A stretch of DNA of 64,000 nucleotides from the NCBI GenBank assembly GCA_002413835.1, contig DHXU01000008.1, forward strand, positions 62,297 through 126,296, in the 5' to 3' direction. The translations under genes were made by a program, and so were the position numbers. This stretch comes from Candidatus Saccharibacteria bacterium UBA5148. Its GTDB lineage: Bacteria > Patescibacteriota > Saccharimonadia > Saccharimonadales > UBA4665. Every line of letters starts with the position of its first letter. The first letter of the stretch is position 1. The notes beneath the pieces were generated by a model. That model was not told the DNA's origin. It made no database searches and saw only the letters and a list, made by a program, of their open reading frames with translations. Below, piece by piece: positions 60,617 through 64,000 of this stretch.

Positions 60617-61126
60617 ATGAGCAATGCAGAGCAGATAGTAATGACGGCAGGGTTAACTTTAGTAGGAGGCATGCTCTTATTCATTATCAGCGAATTCATT
60701 CGTGTAGCAGTCATAGTACCCGTACAGAACTTAAAAGAACAACTGCAAACAGCGCTTGAAAGGGTCGACTTTTATTCAAATAGGCTGACGAACTATTTTC
60801 CAGCAAAACCCAGCAGAGAGGAAATAGAACTAATCAATCAAATAAAAGGCGATTTACGCGCAGCAGCGACGCGGCTGAGATCAAAATATTCAGTAATCTC
60901 AATGAAACGACTGGCGATAAGATTAAATTTTATTCCCGACGCAACAAATATTGACATTGCTTATAGTGGACTTATCTATCTGCATAATTCAATCCTGCTT
61001 TCTAGCAGAAGGGATTTCGTGATAAACGAGATAGAAATGAATCATAACCATATTGAAAGAATTCAAGCAGCCCTAAGCGGTAATGAAGTCCCTGCGATAG
61101 TTGAGCCTAGGGAGAGACAGGATTAA
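60617..61126 (+). CDS. Membrane-anchored hypothetical protein, 169 aa
   Basis: One N-terminal hydrophobic helix (about residues 8-36, with GGMLLFIISEFIRVAVIV) is followed by a charged helical cytoplasmic region. It is the first gene after tRNA-Gln, in AT-rich DNA. Its stop overlaps the first 34-base direct repeat. The function is unknown. Confidence 0.65.
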   Translation: MSNAEQIVMTAGLTLVGGMLLFIISEFIRVAVIVPVQNLKEQLQTALERVDFYSNRLTNYFPAKPSREEIELINQIKGDLRAAATRLRSKYSVISMKRLAIRLNFIPDATNIDIAYSGLIYLHNSILLSSRRDFVINEIEMNHNHIERIQAALSGNEVPAIVEPRERQD

Positions 61127-61158
61127 AAGTTCGAAGTACGTCAGCCAGGGGTAACCAT
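61125..61158 (+). repeat. Direct repeat copy 1 (34 bases)
   Basis: It shares 18 identical bases (AAAAGTTCGAAGTACGTC) and then a 16-base imperfect tail with copy 2 at 63614-63647 (29 of 34 identical). The copies bracket three genes. Confidence 0.85.
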
Positions 61159-61216
61159 ATTGTTTATATTTAGAGAGTCTTCCTTGAAAGTATTTTTGTT
61201 ATGCTAGCATTAACGT

Positions 61217-62074
61217 ATGACAGAAATATATATCGAGCAGCCTACTATAGATATAAAAATTGGTGATACCGTTTCTAATTCTCGAATTGTAGAGGAATTT
61301 AAATGCTCCCCTCAAGGTGGTATGCGTAGGTCTAAAACAACAAATACACTTGTACTCGTTTCAAAACATGTTGTTTCGAAGTCAAAAGTATACGACGACA
61401 AAACAATCGGGAATATTTACCATTACACCGGCCAGGGTATGAAGGGTGATCAAAGCCTGCTATTTGCTCAAAATAAAACGCTCGCGGAATCAGGGACAAA
61501 TAATGTTAATGTTCATTTCTTTGAAGTATTCAAAGAAGGTGAATATATCTACATGGGATTAGTGAATTTGGCAGACACGCCGTATCAAGACGTGCAAGAC
61601 GACGAAGAAGGCAACGCTCGAAAAGTCTGGATATTCCCACTACAGCTCGCTGCTAAGGATAACCCTCAAAGCTATATAGATCATGGACTAGTACAGGAAG
61701 TCTATGAAGATCAGGAAAGAATTGCTAAGAGTTTGAGCATAACTGAACTCGAAGCAAGAGCTATCAAATCGGGTTCGCCGGCAAGCTCTAGAAAAACTCA
61801 CACAAGGACTTACTACAGGAGTCCTTTTATTGCAGAGTATACAAAAAGGCGAGCAAACGGTATATGTCAATTGTGTAATCAACCTGCACCTTTTACAGAT
61901 AAACGCGGTGAACCATATTTAGAAAGTCATCATGTCATATGGCTTTCCGCTGATGGGCCTGACATGATCGAAAACACTGTAGCTCTTTGTCCCAATTGCC
62001 ATAAACGCATGCATGTTAAAAAAGAACGGGCTGACGTTGAGAAATTAAGCGCGTTATACAAAACTACCAACTAA
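61217..62074 (+). CDS. SRA-like/HNH modification-dependent endonuclease (McrA-like)
   Basis: The 285-aa protein has an N-terminal SRA-like DNA-reading domain (about residues 15-120, with YHYTGQGMKGDQS). The C-terminal HNH nuclease has Cys217 and Cys220 (CQLC), His238/239 (LESHHV), Asn253, Cys258 and Cys261 (CPNCHKRMH). Such enzymes cut DNA with modified bases and so attack modified phage or foreign DNA. The composition is AT-rich. Alternatives are weak; the substrate modification is unknown. Confidence 0.88.
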   Translation: MTEIYIEQPTIDIKIGDTVSNSRIVEEFKCSPQGGMRRSKTTNTLVLVSKHVVSKSKVYDDKTIGNIYHYTGQGMKGDQSLLFAQNKTLAESGTNNVNVHFFEVFKEGEYIYMGLVNLADTPYQDVQDDEEGNARKVWIFPLQLAAKDNPQSYIDHGLVQEVYEDQERIAKSLSITELEARAIKSGSPASSRKTHTRTYYRSPFIAEYTKRRANGICQLCNQPAPFTDKRGEPYLESHHVIWLSADGPDMIENTVALCPNCHKRMHVKKERADVEKLSALYKTTN

Positions 62075-62246
62075 GCTACAGTGTCAATCGACACAGAAAT
62101 ACAAGGCCAGAGATTTCGAGATATGCTAACTATTGATTATGGCTATGTTATATCATTAAAACTAAGAGACACGTAAATCGCTTGCAAAAACACAGTCACA
62201 AGAGAACAATGACTGTAGTATTTAAAGTATTATCGTTAGGACATCC

Positions 62247-62687
62247 ATGGCACCATTGAGAGATTCCTGGCTGAAACTCATAGGCACAAAAGACAATACT
62301 AAACTCGACAAGCTTAATGCGAGCAACGCAGCATGGGACATCTGTAATGGCTGGATCGATAAAAATGCTGAGCATTTCGAGCTGAGTGAAGATGATAAAG
62401 AACTCGCTCTTGCCATAGAAAATGTTAAGACGCTTAACCTACGCTTAAACAAGAAGATTTCTGTTGGCTACACTGAAGATCTACTGACGGATCTCGTTTT
62501 GTCAATGGATGCCTATTTAATTTACGTCTTCTTAGTCGCAGTGGATAAAGGTTTTATCCCTAGCTCAGCGGAAATGGCTAATCCAGCACTTGCTCATCTC
62601 GCCAAAATAGAAGGCCGTGAACTCATAGCAGAATATCATGAGGCTACGAACCTGGTGAGTCACCTTCTAGAAAAATACCCCTACTAG
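62247..62687 (+). CDS. Hypothetical protein, 146 aa
   Basis: I do not recognise it. It is helical and acidic, with no motif seen. It lies between the SRA-HNH nuclease and the HEPN gene, within the two direct repeats, so it is part of the same cassette and perhaps of one defence function. Confidence 0.62.
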   Translation: MAPLRDSWLKLIGTKDNTKLDKLNASNAAWDICNGWIDKNAEHFELSEDDKELALAIENVKTLNLRLNKKISVGYTEDLLTDLVLSMDAYLIYVFLVAVDKGFIPSSAEMANPALAHLAKIEGRELIAEYHEATNLVSHLLEKYPY

Positions 62688-62790
62688 AAACAGCCGGGTT
62701 TACCGACTATCTCTAACTGGAGAAATTTTATAATCCATATTGGGATAGCTCGGAGTACACTGTTAATGTTAGTCTAAGCAGGCATGCAAT

Positions 62791-63603
62791 GTGAGTACTC
62801 AAAATCTAAAATCAATCTTCGAAGAAAGAACTCAGAACATAAGTTCTATATTCTCCTCCTATCGTACGCTTTACGATATATATCTGTCGGCGCTGAAAAC
62901 TGCAGATGCTAACCAGAACACTATTATTGCGCTGGAAAAAGCAAAAGCCAGCGTTGATAACGCTCAATCCAAAATATCAAATCAACTTTACTCGCAAGGC
63001 TTCATACTCCTCGTAGGAGCCGCTGAAGCATTTTTAAAAGATATTTTCGACAGTCTACTTACCGAAAATTTCACTAAAATTAAGACTCCGGCTGGTTTAA
63101 ATTTTTCTGCAAACGAAGTTCAAGATGCGGTAAGAAAGTGGAGCGAGCGAGACAACTCATTGATCAACCTCAATGCCGCATTAGGCAAGCTCGTGCAAAA
63201 ACGACTGCACGACACTAAAAATCCGATTGAGAAACTAAACTTTCAAAATGTACAGACTATGAGAACATTATTCGATACGTACTTTGATATTTATATAGCC
63301 GATAGTACCACAACAAAGACCATTCATAAGTATTGGCAACAACGACATAGCTTAATCCACAACGCCGGGGTTATTGATAAAAGGTACATTCATAACGTAC
63401 AAGCGGTAGGACTCTTAGACAAAGACGAGCAGTTAGGTGCAGAGATATCGATTTCAAGAGGTATTTATACAAAAGCGGTAAAGAATTTTAGCGAGCTATT
63501 TGATGAAATGGATAGGCTCATTAAAGATAAAAAACTCAATTTTGCTCTTATAGGGTCGACGGATGAAATCGAACTTAACATAGATGACTTGTTTATAGAT
63601 TGA
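62791..63603 (+). CDS. HEPN-domain protein (probable RNase toxin type)
   Basis: The 270-aa helical protein has a HEPN-like core: FILLVGAAEAFLKDIFDSLL and later WQQRHSLIHN, an R-x4-H motif (Arg185, His190) typical of HEPN RNases. Many HEPN proteins cleave RNA in toxin-antitoxin or abortive-infection systems; others bind nucleotides. The start is GTG at 62791. A partner antitoxin is not obvious; the 146-aa gene upstream is a candidate. Confidence 0.75.
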   Translation: MSTQNLKSIFEERTQNISSIFSSYRTLYDIYLSALKTADANQNTIIALEKAKASVDNAQSKISNQLYSQGFILLVGAAEAFLKDIFDSLLTENFTKIKTPAGLNFSANEVQDAVRKWSERDNSLINLNAALGKLVQKRLHDTKNPIEKLNFQNVQTMRTLFDTYFDIYIADSTTTKTIHKYWQQRHSLIHNAGVIDKRYIHNVQAVGLLDKDEQLGAEISISRGIYTKAVKNFSELFDEMDRLIKDKKLNFALIGSTDEIELNIDDLFID

Positions 63604-63613
63604 ATTGACGACG

Positions 63614-63647
63614 AAAAGTTCGAAGTACGTCCACTAGGGGCAGCCAT
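63614..63647 (+). repeat. Direct repeat copy 2 (34 bases)
   Basis: It is the second copy of the repeat at 61125-61158. Its tail AGGGGCAGCCAT places a ribosome-binding site 7 bases before GTG 63648, so the repeat carries the translation start region of the next gene. Confidence 0.85.
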
Positions 63648-64000
63648 GTGACAGACCGCACAACAGATGTTGGTAAAATGATTGTCGAAGAAGAAACTGA
63701 TCGGTTACTTTGGTGTTATGGCAGGACAGAAGAACCGGCCGAACCTCTGCCCGGAAGCCGAAATCTTACAAGTGGTGCCGTGACGGTTGTCTCAATCGAA
63801 CGGTACGCTGAAATGTGTGATGCTTATGCGGCGGCATTTCCGAATGGAGCTGCAGGCTTAAGCCTGCGTGATAACGTATTGTCTTGGGCACTTCGTGGGA
63901 GCGACTTTAGCATACATGGTTATGATATGAGCGGAGAAGTTCTAGATCTCGGTACGCCTGCAAATATATATCATGGACAAGCCAATTGGGCTCGCTATGA
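63648..64000 (+). CDS. Partial hypothetical protein at the right edge
   Basis: An open frame starts with GTG at 63648, with AGGGG 7 bases upstream, and runs off the window for 117 codons. The visible part is acidic and soluble (VTDRTTDVGKMIVEEETDRLL and later GYDMSGEVLDLG). No family is recognised. Confidence 0.6.
   Translation, partial: MTDRTTDVGKMIVEEETDRLLWCYGRTEEPAEPLPGSRNLTSGAVTVVSIERYAEMCDAYAAAFPNGAAGLSLRDNVLSWALRGSDFSIHGYDMSGEVLDLGTPANIYHGQANWARY

Noticed and set aside
1..64000. CRISPR array or cas genes
   Set aside because: No evenly spaced short repeats with unique spacers and no recognisable Cas protein were seen. The 34-base repeat occurs only twice.

Overview
The window looks like a chromosome segment of a small-genome bacterium of the candidate phyla radiation, most likely Saccharibacteria (TM7). 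The reasons are indirect. Genes are tightly packed, TGA is used as a stop, central carbon genes are minimal (split transketolase, rpe, rpiB, class II fba, gap, PfkB kinase), and there are many lineage-style membrane proteins of unknown function. At least thirteen genes also have a -10 box only 6-7 bases before the start codon, which points to leaderless mRNAs. I could not test taxonomy by search.

Layout. 1-1124: 5' part of uvrB (minus), interrupted in its Walker A motif by a LAGLIDADG intein that runs off the left edge. 1.1-5 kb: an anchored protein, a LOG-like Rossmann protein, an orphan 412-aa protein and a PfkB kinase. 5-11.7 kb: fba, a lipoprotein with a dyad over its promoter, split transketolase, rpe, rpiB, gap, a Nudix hydrolase and inorganic pyrophosphatase. 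11.7-18 kb: GDPD, a flavin oxidoreductase, a glutaredoxin-CYTH-trxB operon, two FKBP isomerases and an ABC exporter. 18-25 kb: a large membrane protein, pheS-mazG-pheT and a secreted/pilin-like pair. 25-38 kb: yajQ, a GH63-like glycosidase, rmuC, a ZIP transporter, an alpha/beta hydrolase, a SIMPL protein, a DUF2130 protein, a queuosine-precursor transporter converging on tgt, a peroxiredoxin-like protein and an Mrr-like nuclease.

38-47.6 kb is a defence island. A type I restriction-modification operon (hsdM, a winged-helix-like accessory gene, hsdS, a reverse transcriptase, hsdR) is translationally coupled throughout. It is followed by a KTSC gene and a probable structured non-coding RNA with its own promoter and terminator, and preceded by a PD-(D/E)XK-like nuclease. 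The reverse transcriptase has intact RT motifs and a helical C-terminus like the UG/Abi antiphage group. This locus is the best candidate for an undescribed system.

47.6-60.5 kb: DinB-like, aldo-keto reductase, HIT, MarR and TerC-like (DUF475) genes; an AT-richer pair of orphan genes (53.3-55.1 kb); rarA; an LPXTG surface protein with a PKD-like domain; metK; and a homocysteine S-methyltransferase behind a SAM-I-type riboswitch with a terminator platform. metK, this enzyme and the riboswitch form a SAM/methionine module. A tRNA-Gln (CTG) at 60471-60544 marks the border of an AT-rich island at the right edge. It holds an SRA-HNH McrA-like nuclease, an orphan gene and a HEPN protein between two 34-base direct repeats.
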